Assembly (NCBI GenBank): GCA_002633005.1
Contig: NMRA01000020.1
Span: 25,621 to 89,620 of the forward strand
Origin: Phoronis australis
Lineage: Eukaryota > Phoronida > Phoronidae
Direction: 5' to 3'
DNA: 64,000 nucleotides
Position 1 is the first letter of the stretch. Every line of letters starts with the position of its first letter. Below the pieces are notes generated by a model. The model had not been told where the DNA came from. It searched no databases and was given only the letters and a program-made list of their open reading frames with translations. Below are positions 37,301-49,397 of the stretch, in pieces. A program made the position numbers and the translations under genes.

Positions 37301-40300
37301 CCAAACATAATTACCATCGTCTTCAATAACCATTAATATTACGTCTCTGCTGCATAATCGACATGAATAAATAAAACTTCGTGTAAGGCGCAAATCCAGC
37401 AACTGAAAATCATTAACTTATAGATCTCACCTTTTCTTACCAGTTTCGTATACAAAATGCTCTCTAGTAACCTAAATAACATGTGGTCGTCAATGTTAGC
37501 TGATGTCAGAGCTCAGCTACAGATTTTGTCTTGCTAAGACTGACACTGATGTACACATGAAATCTGGATTTTTAGAAAGCACTCAGATCTGTGAACAACA
37601 CAGAGAATTCCCGTTTTTAAAACGAGTACAGGTCTCTTACTAGTGACTAACAAACACTACTATAATTATTACAAGTATATTCACTGAACATTTCTCTATA
37701 ACATTTTATGATGATAAAATTAATTATTTGACAATCACTCGTCAGTCAACTGACAACAGCACAATTCCATACAATTTCATACTTTTTGTAAATAAAACGT
37801 AGCACTGAAATAACTGTTTATTTTCAAGCTCTATTTCAATTTTGCTAGCACTGGACAATGTTTTTAAAAGTTGTGAACATTCACGATCATTTTATAATGC
37901 AAATCTTAAACCAGCGGTGGAAAAATAGATCACACACATATTAAGTCTGCCGGTCTTTTCAGACATATGTTCATTAGGTCACATGACGTGGCGTGCAGAC
38001 CAGCCTCTCATTCAGTAACTCTAGGAGTTCGCTAAAAAGTAAGACTTTGAAAATTACGTGAGATATTGCCATGTATTTAAACAGGTGACTTTAGCTAGAT
38101 TTTTGCCAGGTCTTGTAGGTCCTAACGTTACTGAACGGCACCCAGACTTAAAGACGTTTGTGATTCACAATAATGTTGGACGATTTTGAGAAAATCATTC
38201 TAGCAATTACATTATTGTATGAAACAGATGAGATTTTACAGGATTATGACAAAGGCAACATCAGGGAAAGCTGATCTTATCTCGTTGATTGTTTCATACT
38301 TGCAAAAATCAATATTTTGCACAATTAGACTAATCAACTCAAAATTTACATTTATACCTTCCCCGTTGTGCTCAGTTGGAAACAACTAGAAAATTTGCAT
38401 TCTTTCAATCTCAGGTCCTGCTCAGAACTTTATATTTCGTATTGGAAAGAGCTGCAGTTTTTTACATTTGAAAATTAAAATACGTATTTGTACTGGGACC
38501 AATGCTGCGCTGTTTGTCCTTGTCTGTGCACATATAATGTCCTTGTCTCAATAAGCCATCCAACCTACCACATCGTTGTACTAGTTTAATATCTATTGAT
38601 AACCTCCCAGCATAACTATTGCACTCATATAACTATTGCACTCATATGACTAATGGTATCACACTGGCATAAATCAACATGAGGTCAATGGGAGTCTGGA
38701 TTCAACTTCTGCCATGGATGACTGGATCAGGGAATAGGACCAGTTAAAGACACAATTAGGAAAACGAGTGAAATTTCATAAAAGACACAGTCACTTCACT
38801 GACGGTTTATAGCGGGAGGCAACTGTTTTTAATGTAATTTTCGGTTAAATTACGATTTTCTTATTATCCTATGTAAATTTCAAGTTTTTAATTAAACTCT
38901 CCGAGTTCTAAATAATTAATATGCAAACGTCAAGCCAGACGAGGCGATTACTGCCTGAATCATTCGCATCAGTTGTATTTGACACTGGATGTGCCGTCGT
39001 ATACTGTCTTTGGCTGAAAGACAACCCCCAAAATTTCCAAACGCTAATGCTTGCCGGATTAATGCAAAACCCTTTAAATGGCTGTCTAGTGCCAAGTTCA
39101 TTTCCAAAAACATACGAAACTTGCTTGCCATAACTAAACATTCCCGCAAAAATTTCATTTGATTACCAGACAGTGTCATTATCATTTTTAGATTAACGCC
39201 ATGTACGTCTGAGCCAAAAACAGTACATAAAGTTGTCGCAGAGTTTTCTAGCCCTTTCAAACATTGTACATAATATTTTTCATAAAATAAACATTTAAAA
39301 TAGAAAAAAGTACTATATTTTTACTGATGGCTACATTAACAAGCACGAGAAATGATTGATATTGGAGTGCATGTTTAGTGCATCGACATCAATTTATTGG
39401 TAAGTTATTATCTCTGTACACTGTACTCTGAAAATCAGCGGGCAGTTATTGGGTCCTCTAGCTTGTGGCAAGATTATACATCCAATGAATGGCCTTCAGG
39501 TGACATTTAATCAATACACTGATCTAGTAGCTTTTAAAGACAACTCAATGACCGGTATCAGGTATTACCAGAGCATATGGTGCTAGTCCTCAGAGAGACA
39601 CCCTATTTTAATTAAATTAGACTGCACACCAGTCTGAAATTAGTCCATTTTGTTCCTCACTAAACCTAGGAGTAATTTAATTATTCCATTAACACAGTTC
39701 GTAGTGTAAAGGATTTTGAAATTGCTGGACCACAATTTGGAAAATAAGGGAGGTCAAATTCAAATTAGAACAAATTTTCATATTAATGAATCTTTCATCT
39801 AGGCCCAAAAAATTTGCAAAGTACCACGTACTTACATTCATTAATGTTCAATCAGATTTTTACGAGCACCCTGCTTAAATTATTTTAGTAACTACACTTA
39901 GAGAATACAAGGACCACGTAATAGGGAGTTTTAGTCATCATGTTCAACAAACCTGGTGGTTTCAGCAACTTGAAAAACATTTCCAGTGAGGTAATCCCCT
40001 CAGTGTAGAGCACTGCTTCTTGTAACATTCAAACCACATTCACTATCACATCAAAAATGTTTTTGGCTGTTATTTTCAGTTGTCTTCAGAATTTCTTATG
40101 AATTTTATTTGTCTTCCACACTCCACTGGCCATGGTTGGATACCATTCAATTGACAGGGGAAAAATATGCCTCTAGTGAAGATGTTCTAAACTTAAAAGG
40201 GAAAGGTGATTAATCAAACGCATTACTTCCAAATGAACTTAATCCACTATTATGGAAGGCAGCAAAGATATTTGGATAGGACTCACTACAGCAAATGTTC

Positions 40301-43300
40301 CAAAAATCCTTCTACAGAGGGGTACAAAGGTTCAGATAAGTACACTTGGCATTGTGTATTGGAGATCAACAGAGCAGATCTACTAATAATTAGCGTATTA
40401 AGACCCTTTCATGCGTCAATTTTTGGGGAAGTTACAATTAGTATGAACAAGTAACATCCTTCTAGGCGCAAAGTTACACCGCGTCAGTTAAGTTTGCAGT
40501 AACAAGGTGGATTTAATGGCGAAGCGTTGCCATGTTGGCTTCGGTCTCATCAACATTATCAGCAGTAATGACTACAATAGCGACAAGTTGGATGACGACA
40601 GCGTCACTTACTGTTTACTTTGAGAAGCTGGTATGAATGATTTAACCAACTAATTCGCACTTCACATTGATGTTCCTCTCATGAAAGTCTTTAGACATTT
40701 TCGACATCAAAAGTAACTGAAAGTGCACTGGAACTTCTAAGTCGAGCATTGTGGTCAAGTTGGAATCAATAAGTCGAGCCCGTCAATAAGTGTAACAGTT
40801 CTAACAAACATCTTTTTCAATGTTTGTTATGAAAAATAAAAAATACAGTAACAGTTAAGCTCAGAAAGCACAAGAAAACATGATATCTGGGTGTCGTACA
40901 TCGTGACTACGACTATGTTCATCAGAATATTTTAGCATGAAATGTTTCAAATAGACTCACCTTTATGGAGACCTTATTACAGGTAGCCGTAACGAGCCTG
41001 AGCCAGGTAGGCAGATCCAACAGTTCCATCAACACCTGTTCATTCAGTTCAAGGTTGTTCAGACTACCTTCACCTTTAAATGTGCTCAATTGAATTTTGT
41101 CTGGCGATAAGTTCTTGGTAAACCTTAAAAACAAATAAAATCTTAGTACGAGACAAACTCCGCTGTACTGGAGATTTCCGAGAAACCCCTCGATCAGATA
41201 ATCCAGGTTTAACTACATGTCTAAACACAAACTGGGGCAAGGCGGAAAAGATCATCTCTGTTACGCTTCCACAATAGCATATATACCGTGATTTGCTAAC
41301 ATTCCACTTGGTTGGGACGTTTGCTATATGCAAGCACGCGCAGATGGGCTTTGCGTAAATGACTCATGCTGATCCAGTTTGCAATCTAATGTTGGGTAAA
41401 TGCGACTCAAGTAGAGCAAGTTGTGCCATGACAACTCGCACCATGTAAAAACAGCTTTATAGTCACATTAGGCACTACTAGTATGGTATGATTTAAAAAA
41501 GTTTCTCTCTCTCTCTCTTTGTTTCTTCCATTTCCCAACCACAGAAACTATGAATGCTTTTTACTGGTTGGGATTACAATAGGCTGGTTTCTTTTGTTTC
41601 GGAACTAGGGAAGCTTCAAAGATCATTGCCAATGCCCACAATTACTCAAAACAATGTATGACGCCAGCAGCAGTACAGAAATTTTAAACACTGCTTGAAA
41701 GACCATCCATTTATTTGTTGCTGCTTATCTTTGATAAATAATGTGAAAAAATAACAAAATTTCACTTGTCCACCATACTGTGTCCTAAATTAGTGAGATT
41801 GAACCATTTCATTTGAGCACAACACAACCAAATAACAAGTGTGTGGAACTATTCTGTTGGTATATATATATATATATTTGCTTCAATCCCCCCCCCATTC
41901 AACTCTCCTCTTATAGAAGTAGAAAAGTGCATTGTCAGTCCGACCTAGATTTTGAAATTTAAGGCCGACAACATTTCTGAGGTACAATAAAATCTCACCA
42001 ACTGCAATTACCAAAATAGCCGCTTTTATATCTTCAAAAGCTTCTAACATTGTCATGGATGTTCGCAATTTTTCAAAATATTGTCAGGTGGTATGTAAAA
42101 GCAGCACTTTCCGCTACATATCTTTCATTGGAAAAATCAAAAAATAAAACTTAACTTGTGAGATTTTGCCGTACGTCGGACAAATTAATTGATCACGCCT
42201 CACTCAGCTTTTTGAACATTATCATGACTGAATTGTTATATTGGCGTCAGAATGACAAATTGTGAAACTGATTTTGATGTGAAACGGTGGGCCAAGTGTC
42301 CCAGAAGGACCTACGTCATTGTTGGTATACCCCAGAATCATAGAGGGCACTGTGATATTAGAAGAGGTTGGAATTACAAATGTTGCATTGCCTTGATTTT
42401 GCACAGGTCAAGCTTGGAAATAATGCAGCACTCCTACTACCCAAGATTGTACCAAGTCTGGGGGTTAACATCACCCACTGTATTTCAAAAACTGTCTAAA
42501 ACTTGCATAATGATTCCCATTAATGTCAAATACAATGAACATCATCTGGGAAACTACATTCCAAGAAGATAAATCTAGACTTGGGAGAGGACTGACTTGC
42601 ACAGTGCTGCTAAAAATAGGTGTTCTTGACCAATAGTATTGCATCATTCTCAGATAACTAACTAACATAAACAGCATGTGGTAACATGTGAGAGGAAGAC
42701 CTGTAAACAATTGCTGGTTTGTGAATTTGTTTTGTAGGGAATTCCTCTTTTAGAGTCCCAGGACTCTGCAATTTCCCTTTGGCCTCTTGAAAATGTGTAA
42801 GTAAAAATTCTCTAGTTTGGGACTCTGCAGTGAAAATTTAATTATTTAATTTACTCAAGGTCAGAGCTTGTACTGAATTTTAGAATTAGACACTATTGGT
42901 GGTCCCAAAATTAAGAATTATGATTAAATACAAATGATTATTCACCTGGATGACACACTGTGAGGAGCAAGAAAACAATGCATCAGTTGTGTTGTCTGTG
43001 ATTTTATATACTGGTACTGCCAAGTCTATTTTCAGACAATGTTGATACAAACAATTTCTGATATTTGAGAAATATTATGAACGACAAAATCGCCCATGTT
43101 TAAAACTTAAGAATCAACAAAATTCAAGATCAGCTACAAAAATGGGTCCCAAATTTTAAAGACTGGCCAAACTGGAGAATGTTTACCATATCTCTACTGG
43201 TTGAAAATGGGCATCAGTGGTGAAACAACCACATGGTAATTCACTTATTTCCCACAAAAATAATGGACAAAATGATCATCTTTCTAAATTGAAATTCTGG

Positions 43301-46300
43301 TTATCACGCTGATATTAAAGGAAACTTTGTCAAATGTTTTAATTAAGAATTATTAGTATATTCGAACACATCATATGTTGGTTACATCCCACTGAGAGAC
43401 TTCTGAGCCCAGTCCAACAAGGGAAGAATGTTTCATTTCACCTACTGTAACTTGTCTAGATGTTTCAATTCTTATGACTGTCTGTATTGCCAGCGATGTG
43501 GCTCAGTGGGTTGAGCTCCAGACTCCCGTTTGGGAGACCCGAGAATCCTGGCTCTACTGGCAGACAATCAAGCATTGCACAAAGGTGTCTCCAGCTCCCT
43601 TTAACTTGGTCTTACTAGTGAATGTATGCAAGGGCATGAATGAGAACCTTGATATAATGCAAAAGTTATTTCTGGGGATGTTCCAATTTTCAAAATTTTA
43701 ACTTGCAACTCACTGTACACGTTTATTGGGATCAGAATGACAAATGTCAAAATGTAAAATAGTGACTACAGTAAAATCTCTTTAAAAAGTTACTGGCCCT
43801 TTGAGGATGTGGTCTCACAGTCAACTAATTCAAAAAAGCTCTATTGACTAATGTTGTTTGCCTTGAACCTTGTAGGCAATGAATCCGTGACCGCCCCATT
43901 CACTTTGTTTACTCATAGAACTCTAGCCTAGAGCTCTTATATGAACTGACAAAAATCTATTGGTTGAATCTAGTTGGGAGGAGGGGGGGGGGGGATTTCT
44001 TTTGTAACCAAAGCTTATGTGGTGTTCATGTTTACATCTCAGTTCCCAACAACTCTTCACCAAGAGTTAATATGGCAAAAGCAGGGCCAGCAACTTAGGA
44101 GTCGGCCACTAAATTTTCAAACTAACTAGCGGGCCAGCATTTATTTTCTGAAGTTCGAACACTGGCAGGACAGCACACAGGACCAGTTGAAGCTGAACCA
44201 TTTTATAGTCGAGAATGATATCACACCGATAAATCCCCAAAATGTCACATCCCATACTATTTCGATTTCATCAGAAATTAAAAAAATACCAATTTCAAGA
44301 TTCTACAACTTATAATTGCCTTCACATGCTGAATCTTTGCTAGAGATTCGTGTGACTTATCTGTCAGACATAGGTTCTTTGGAATGTTGTTTCTTCCATG
44401 CAAACATTGGTACCCCCAAGCATGCAAACCCAATAATCAGTTACACTGTTGGGATGGCCACCCAATAAATCAACACCACATCCTCCTTCAAATTTCACTG
44501 CATACTTTGGGGTTATGAAGATCACTCAGACAAGCCCAAAGTCAAGCTGCCATATGCTGTGTGGCTCAGACAGGTTACTCAATAGAGGTTGGGAAATATA
44601 AACAAAGGACGGCAGTTGGGTGCCCATTATTTTTCTTCTCCTCTTGTGTACTGAATGAATTTTTGCCAAGTTTAAATAACAAAAAAGTTTAATTTTCAAT
44701 GACAGATTTAGTTTTACATCTCCCAGTGTCTAAAATGGACGGGATAAAATGTTGCCATGAACAGGTGGTTATCACTGATGCACATTTCTGTTCCCTAAAA
44801 CTCCAAACAAAAGACACCAGTGATAAAAGCCCAGATAGCTGTGTTGAGTGACTATTGTAATCAGATCTGGTAAGAAGCACTACATTTGATATACACAATG
44901 TACCACATTATATCTCAATGGGTAACATGCAAGCCATTTTAAATGAGGACGGAAGCCATACTTGTGAATTTTTCATCAACTTGCTTAGGAATTTAGAGCA
45001 GTTGTTTGAAGGAAGCAGACTACATTGACAGTGGGTGTCATGTTTGTAGAAAATTTTTTGAGTAAAATTCAATTACATAGATCAAATGTTAATGAAATTT
45101 CAAGGTTTTGATTACCATATAATTATTTTGCTTGAAAGTTTAAAACATAGTTTTTCTGTGTTTGCATAATTGTTTCCATAACAACGAGTCACTTGAGTTC
45201 GCTTGTCATTTGCTCAAAATTTTTCATCCTTTTCGAAAATTTTTACATTTAAAGCTGTATTTCGCATTTATTTATCTTTTAAAGTTGAATTCTTAATGAG
45301 AGCTCTTTGGCACTTAAAGACATTACCACTCTTATTATCTTGAATTGTTGCTGAAATCAACAACTTTTAAATTACAGGCATTGCATATATGATCCATTTT
45401 CAAATCTGCAATTGAAGGGTTGTCAAAACCAAATTAACTCTGACGCATTTTCTCGAGTCACTGGCAGTTTTAATATTCTTATTTGTACTGGAAATAGAAT
45501 CCTATCACCGTAAGTGAGACAAATTTTATGAGAGTGAAAGGCCTAATTCGATTTTCGTTTTAAGCCGGCTAACTAGTATAAAATGCAGGTTTAATTTGAA
45601 CAAACAATACAAACACAATACAAAGCTAGGCTTAGAAAAGAGGGAGGATGGGGTAAGGATACATAAGTCAGTCGCAAGGAAAGAGAAAGGAAAGGGAAAT
45701 AAACTACAAGTCTATATGAAAAGCCTTCAGGTTCACAACAGTGAAATAACTATCGTAATTCCTCGTCAAGCTGCCCGAAATTTAATAGGGAACAATGGTA
45801 ATTATTTCACAGTCATGTGAAATTAGAAAAAGTAGTTCTGCGTTTCATGGTTGGGTAACATAGTTATTGCATGGCCGTATCATACATATGTACGATAAAT
45901 GGTGTCATCTTGTGTAGTTAGGTATGCCAACTTGACATATATGCACCACAAAATATGAACAAGAACAGTCAACGATAACGCAGCACAGGACTTAAAAATA
46001 ATCACTGCAATGGGTTGGTACATAACTCAAATGCACCTTCCGTGACTTAACCTGAGAAACATTGATTTTTTAATTTCCTTCTGGCCAAATGATTATAAAC
46101 TTTGCTAATATGTGCACATATCGATTGTGTGACAGCGCAGTGTCACTCTCTCACAGGGGGTTTGGGAAGAAACTCTCAAATTTTTGTTGAAGAAATTAGC
46201 CCTGATAACCTGAATTCTACTATATCTGCAGAAACAATGTAAAATAGTAGACAGTATAAAGTCCATAGGTGGTTCCACGAGGGGTCGCAGGGGCTTGGGC

Positions 46301-49132
46301 CCCTTTTTTCCTTGATTTTAGTCATATCAAATCTAGAATTTTCAAACTGTTGGCTTGGACCCCCCTTTAAAAAAATCCTTCATCTATCCATCTCTTTTAA
46401 AAAATCCTGGATCTGCCCCTAAGTATAAAGTCATTGTAGCGAGACAACATATAATGGCAAAGGTCACTACCATATTCGCCATACAGTGTGCTATCATCAA
46501 TCCCAAAATTTAAGGCTCGATTTTTTGTAATTTGTCCCGAAAGTTTACCAATATTCCCCTATTTCGGAAGCACAGGTGGTACTCGCATAGTAGGTATTCT
46601 GGACTTGTAGCTCAGACAGGTCATTTTCTCACTCATTCAGTTTCCTTTACAAACTTGCAACATAACATCCCTTGTTGCACATCCATGAATCCCTTCAAAA
46701 GCCGAAGGGGATGGTTTATGGAGCCCCAACTAATGGAGGGAATAAAACCTTAAAATAAAATAATTGCATGTGACCTGTTACACATTGTACCAGATGTGCA
46801 CAGGCCACTTAGTTGGGTCCACAAGGACCACCACACTTATAGTGCACTGATCACCTGGAAACATTTTCATGTTTTATTAACAGATAGTTACAATCAAGCT
46901 GAGGGGCTAGAGACCTAATTGAGGGTCAAGCAGTGTACCCACGACCTCAAGTGAAGGAAGCCACACATATTCTTCTTCAACAAAACCCTATAAAACCCTT
47001 TCATGACAAAACCCTATATAAGAGGATGACTTTTTCATGGAAGCTTACTACAAATGGGTCCCCTTCTTTCGAGTCCAGCCTCAAAATGGATGAGTAACCT
47101 GTGCTGCAACTGTATCATCTGTAAAAAACATAGAGTAAAGCCCCCCTGGAGACACCCCCATCTACATACCCTATGCCCTCAGTCTGCATCGTTTTTGCTA
47201 GGTTGGCGTCAAACAGTATGCGCTCAGATTACTAGTCAATACACCAGCAATATAGACCTGTAGATGCCTAGACGAAAAAGTGGTGGCCTTGACACACAAA
47301 TATGCCCTCATTAGCGTTCAGACATATGTCCCCTAGATTGTCAAAACTTCTACTCAGAACAACCAACTAATAGGCATGCACACAGATAATGCAACAAATT
47401 CCTGCTCACTGAGTCCATGATGTGAATATACAATGCACTTACACTCGTTTGCGTCAAACATTGAAACTACTTATCCCAAATATTCTCAAAAACGACTGTT
47501 ATGAGGAATTCGCTACCCAACAAGGACTTGTGGACCAACTAGTCATAACACTACACCAACAGACATAACCTGGGTGCAAAGTTGCATAAATAAACTGCTT
47601 TGGACTGATGTTGGTAAAAATTTGGCCAAATAAAATCAGATTGTTTTTCACTTAAATGGCTGCAGCGGGCATAGTAAGTGTCGGTTGACTTTCAGAATTT
47701 CCACGTATTTTGTCCGGTCGTTAGCTCTACGCTTCACAAAGATTATGCAGTACATTAATTGCCTGTGGGCGCCAAAGGCAATGGTCCTGTAACATGCAAT
47801 GTTCAAGCGATTTAGTTTTTGATTGATAAATATAGTGAACCAAACAACATGTATGGAAACTGTAATCATTGCCAAAGCTCCCAAAGTTTAGCTTTCATCT
47901 TTTGCCCTTATCATGCAATCGACATGTGACTGAGTAAATTTCATTGGTAACAGGGTTATACTTGTCTTAATTACAAGAGTAAAGGATCTAACATCAACAA
48001 AGGATGAACTTTATTGGCAGGTAAATCTAACCGTGTTGGGCTTTCAGCTCTTCTGGCAACTAATGGTGGGCAAGTTACCCATGAGTCAACTGCATGACAA
48101 GGCGATGAACAGAAATGCACAGGTGTTGTACATTTTTAGGTCTTTGTGAAATTAACACACAGCAGTTCCTAGCTGTATTTAGATGCCAGTCTTCATACAG
48201 CTAGCTGGCTACTTTACACGGTACTCAATGGGTGGGCGGGGCAGTTTACACCAAGGGAGCATATCTCAATATTTATAAAAAAACCTCTTATACATGCAAT
48301 AAATGGAATTCTTGCTTTCAGAGCTGCATTACAATCTAGTGAACCACTGGAAGTCTCGTGAGGTTGTCAGTCTCACCACCACATGATGCTCTTGTCGATC
48401 AACTGGATACCCTGCGATTGGATGTTGTCAGGGTCAAATTCAATGTAAATTCAATGCAATGGGACCCCAATCGAAAGGCCAGCCAGTTAATTGAAATGAG
48501 CATCACGTATTGGCAAGATCGATAATCTTGTGAGATTTCCGATAGATAGAAATACAATCAGGAAAGCAAGAAGTTACACCTTTAGTACGAACTTGTGACA
48601 TGTTTAGTATGACATCATTTTGACATTTTGGACCCAGTCAAATAAAATTAAAAAGGCGAAATTAAAAACAAGCTGGTCAGTCTTAATCCTTCTCAACTCC
48701 CTGGGAGCATAAAAAGTATGCAACCGTTGTGGAAGCACACCGATTAATGCAAACACGAAATTTTGTAAAAATGCCAAGTGCTAAATTGCTCTCGTGTTGT
48801 GGTTACCTGAATCAGAAAAATATAAAGGACCAGCAGTTTTTTGAAATGCAGTGTGACTGTGCATTTCTATTCCTATTCGTCTGACCAGATCGCATCATAA
48901 AACTTTCAGATATATCATCACTAAACACCCGAACAGTTTTACGAGAGGTTCAACAGACAACGATCAGAGCAATGGGCTAAATATAAATAGATCTCGATTG
49001 TCGTACTTTGCAACGTCGCACACCCCTAGATACGGCAATGCAAGTCTACGCATTCCAACCCTTTGCCTGGTCCGTTTTTTGAAATTACCTTGAGAGATGT
49101 TTAAGAATTTGATTCTTTATAATCGACGCCAT
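19396..49132 (-). CDS. BLTP3: bridge-like lipid transfer protein 3 (UHRF1BP1/UHRF1BP1L, SHIP164 orthologue), 18 exons
   Basis: Coding exons in transcript order: 49132-49089, 41123-40961, 36339-36301, 34880-34795, 33951-33843, 33224-32984, 31970-31807, 30962-30773, 30364-30269, 29018-28575, 28277-28171, 27364-27299, 26738-25664, 24917-24133 (start uncertain), 23309-23165, 21921-21659, 20676-20565, 19856-19396. All are GT-AG and in phase, totalling about 1,529 aa (human paralogues are about 1,440-1,465). The N terminus, MASIIKNQILKHLSR then FTKNLSPDKIQLSTFKGEG, is the chorein-type start. LDDLLWVLTDSQMKA, KKSLYLPPEMSA and LFEDETISEAVPIRV match family blocks. An acidic disordered region lies at about 1,100-1,200 and a coiled coil ends the protein. 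The family forms a hydrophobic groove that moves bulk lipid between membranes on endosomes and lysosomes. The single gene precedes the vertebrate A/B split. Exon 3, only 39 bp (VPWTKLKSQAICL), is easily missed. Confidence 0.93.
20933..21318. repeat. 30-bp minisatellite, ~13 units, in a BLTP3 intron
   Basis: Units of the type GCAGAGAAAGGTGAACCAAT + AATGATT repeat about 13 times at a 30-bp period. Because the period is a multiple of three and stop-free, both strands stay open: a 10-residue repeat on plus and QSLLVHLSL on minus. It lies between BLTP3 exons 16 and 17, has no splice-flanked link to the gene, and is not called coding. Confidence 0.9.
23884..24107 (-). mobile_element. ~224-bp hAT-like MITE, copy 1, beside BLTP3 exon 14
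   Basis: Read on the minus strand it begins GGGCATGGAATTAACC and ends GGTCTTTCCGAGCCCTG. The interior (TTTGCTCTTTTT, TTTTACAACACAAAAA, TCTATCACACAAGCC, TCACCTGGAAAATTTTC) matches the plus-strand element at 58247-58475 nearly base for base in blocks. It sits about 25 bp downstream of the exon 14 splice donor. Confidence 0.8.
27858..28106. other. BLTP3 intron 11 segment, nothing recognised
   Basis: The 0.8-kb intron between exons at 28171 and 27364 has AT-rich sequence and an open frame with hydrophobic residues on the minus strand (27858-28106). The frame has no conserved match, no suitable splice sites and no codon bias that I can see, so it is treated as chance. Confidence 0.4.
32622..32746. 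repeat. 33-bp tandem repeat, ~4 units
   Basis: GCATCCCAGTGCACTGTCCT with CTAATCGTTGCGT repeats about four times at a 33-bp period in the BLTP3 intron between exons 6 and 7. Each unit contains the palindrome GTGCAC. Confidence 0.9.
33439..33670. mobile_element. foldback element with ~90-100 bp arms
   Basis: The left arm (33439-33537) and right arm (33565-33670) are reverse complements with few mismatches, including CAGTGCATACTAGGTGGCGC and its complement. The loop is about 20-30 bp. The outer ends read GGAAATTCATTTTCC versus GGAAATTCATTTTTCC. It lies in BLTP3 intron 5. In pre-mRNA it would fold into a long hairpin. No coding capacity. Confidence 0.85.
35195..35300 (+). repeat. old dispersed repeat, pair with 53617-53700
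   Basis: AAAATGCTGTTCAAAA, CTGCTTTTGCATGA and AAAAATAGGACTTTC occur in the same order and spacing as AAAATGCTGTTAGGAA, CAACTTTTGCATGA and AAAAATATGACTTTC near 53617-53700. The copies are diverged and the element type is unknown. Confidence 0.45.
37056..37148 (+). repeat. dispersed repeat, pair with 46780-46880
   Basis: TTGTACCAGATG, GTGCAGGCC, GGGCCCATTGCACTAATCAC and CTGGAAATATTTTTGAG then TTTATTAA match TTGTACCAGATG, GCACAGGCCAC, TGCACTGATCACCTGGAAAC and TTTATTAACAGATAG at 46780-46880. Type unknown; no inverted ends were identified. Confidence 0.6.
37929..38168. mobile_element. ~240-bp MITE, AAACATT-AAGTCTGG family, copy 2
   Basis: The left end AGATCACACACATATTAAGT-CTG and the complement of the right end GTGAATCACAAACGTCTTTAAGTCTGG are inverted. 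The right end closely matches the right end of the element at 14334-14511. It lies in BLTP3 intron 2. The interior is longer and differs from copy 1. Confidence 0.6.
43484..43570 (+). repeat. tRNA-derived SINE head
   Basis: GCGATGTGGCTCAGTGGGTT-GAGC has a good pol III box A (TGGCTCAGTGG) and is followed by an anticodon-like stem (CTCCAGACTCCCGTTTGGGAG) and a box B-like GACCCGAGAATCCTGG. The acceptor stem does not pair and there is an insertion in the T-arm, so it is not a functional tRNA. It is the tRNA-like head of a SINE whose body continues for an undefined length. Confidence 0.6.
43986..43997 (+). repeat. uninterrupted G-run
   Basis: GAGGAGGGGGGGGGGGGATTT: about 12 consecutive G. It is in BLTP3 intron 1, where the transcript strand carries the matching C-run. 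Confidence 0.8.
44082..44166. mobile_element. partial copy of the CAGTGTTCGAA MITE
   Basis: GGGCCAGCAACTT, AAACTAACTAGCGGGCCAGC and CTGAAGTTCGAACACTGG match the right half of the element at 17232-17380. The left inverted end is missing. Confidence 0.65.
46275..46425. mobile_element. remnant of a hAT-like element (CTGGATCTGCCCCT end)
   Basis: The right end AATCCTGGATCTGCCCCT and an internal GGGGCTTGGGCCCC/TGGACCCCCC stretch resemble the widespread animal hAT-type non-autonomous elements ending in GGGGCAGATCCAGG. The left end is degraded, so the boundary is approximate. Confidence 0.4.
48350..48545. mobile_element. imperfect foldback element
   Basis: CATGATGCTCTTGTCGATCA-ACTGG pairs with the complement of CCAGTTAATTGAAATGAGCA-TCACG. 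GCGATTGGATG pairs with CCCCAATCG. AGTCTCGTGAGGTTGTC pairs loosely with GATAATCTTGTGAGATT. The arms cover most of the ~195 bp. A decayed MITE is likely. Confidence 0.5.
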
Positions 49133-49397
49133 ACTTCTGTTTTTTAAGAGAAGTACTTTCAGTTCACTACGTCAGGTCGTCGCCATTTTCTCATAGTATT
49201 CATCGCCATCTACCGGTAGGTTTTGCGTTTACTTCCTCGTTTTTGACCAATCAAATAAATCCTGCCTAGATTCTGCGCTACTAAAATTTCACGTGCAAAT
49301 TCCCGCTACTGTTTTGAAAGTGCCTGTGCAGGTGCACAGGCGTGTATGCAGGTGAACGTAATTTTCTCTTGTGTCTCTGGTTGTTTGTGAAGGTGAA
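49133..49397. promoter_or_regulatory. putative bidirectional promoter between BLTP3 and SSBP1
   Basis: Only 265 bases separate the two divergent start codons, so both 5' ends must lie here or close by. Candidate sites by eye are TACGTCA at 49169 (CRE-like), CGCCATTTTC at 49181 (YY1-like on the complement), ACTTCC at 49231 (ETS-like) and GACCAATCA around 49246 (CCAAT box, NF-Y-like). No TATA box stands out. This composition is typical of housekeeping bidirectional promoters. The motif calls are only pattern matches. Confidence 0.65.

Larger units (their letters stand above)
41124..49088 (-). other. BLTP3 intron 1 (8 kb)
   Basis: The largest BLTP3 intron lies between the 14-codon first exon and the second chorein exon. 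It holds a CT repeat (41503-41518), a TA repeat followed by a C-run (41860-41897), a tRNA-like SINE head (43484-43570), a G-run (43986-43997), a partial MITE (44082-44166), a hAT-like end near 46275-46425 and a foldback (48350-48545). I see no further coding exon. The remaining AT-rich sequence shows nothing I recognise. Confidence 0.55.

Noticed and set aside
43484-43570. Functional tRNA gene
   Set aside because: Box A is good, but the acceptor stem does not pair and the T-arm carries an insertion; a SINE head is more likely.
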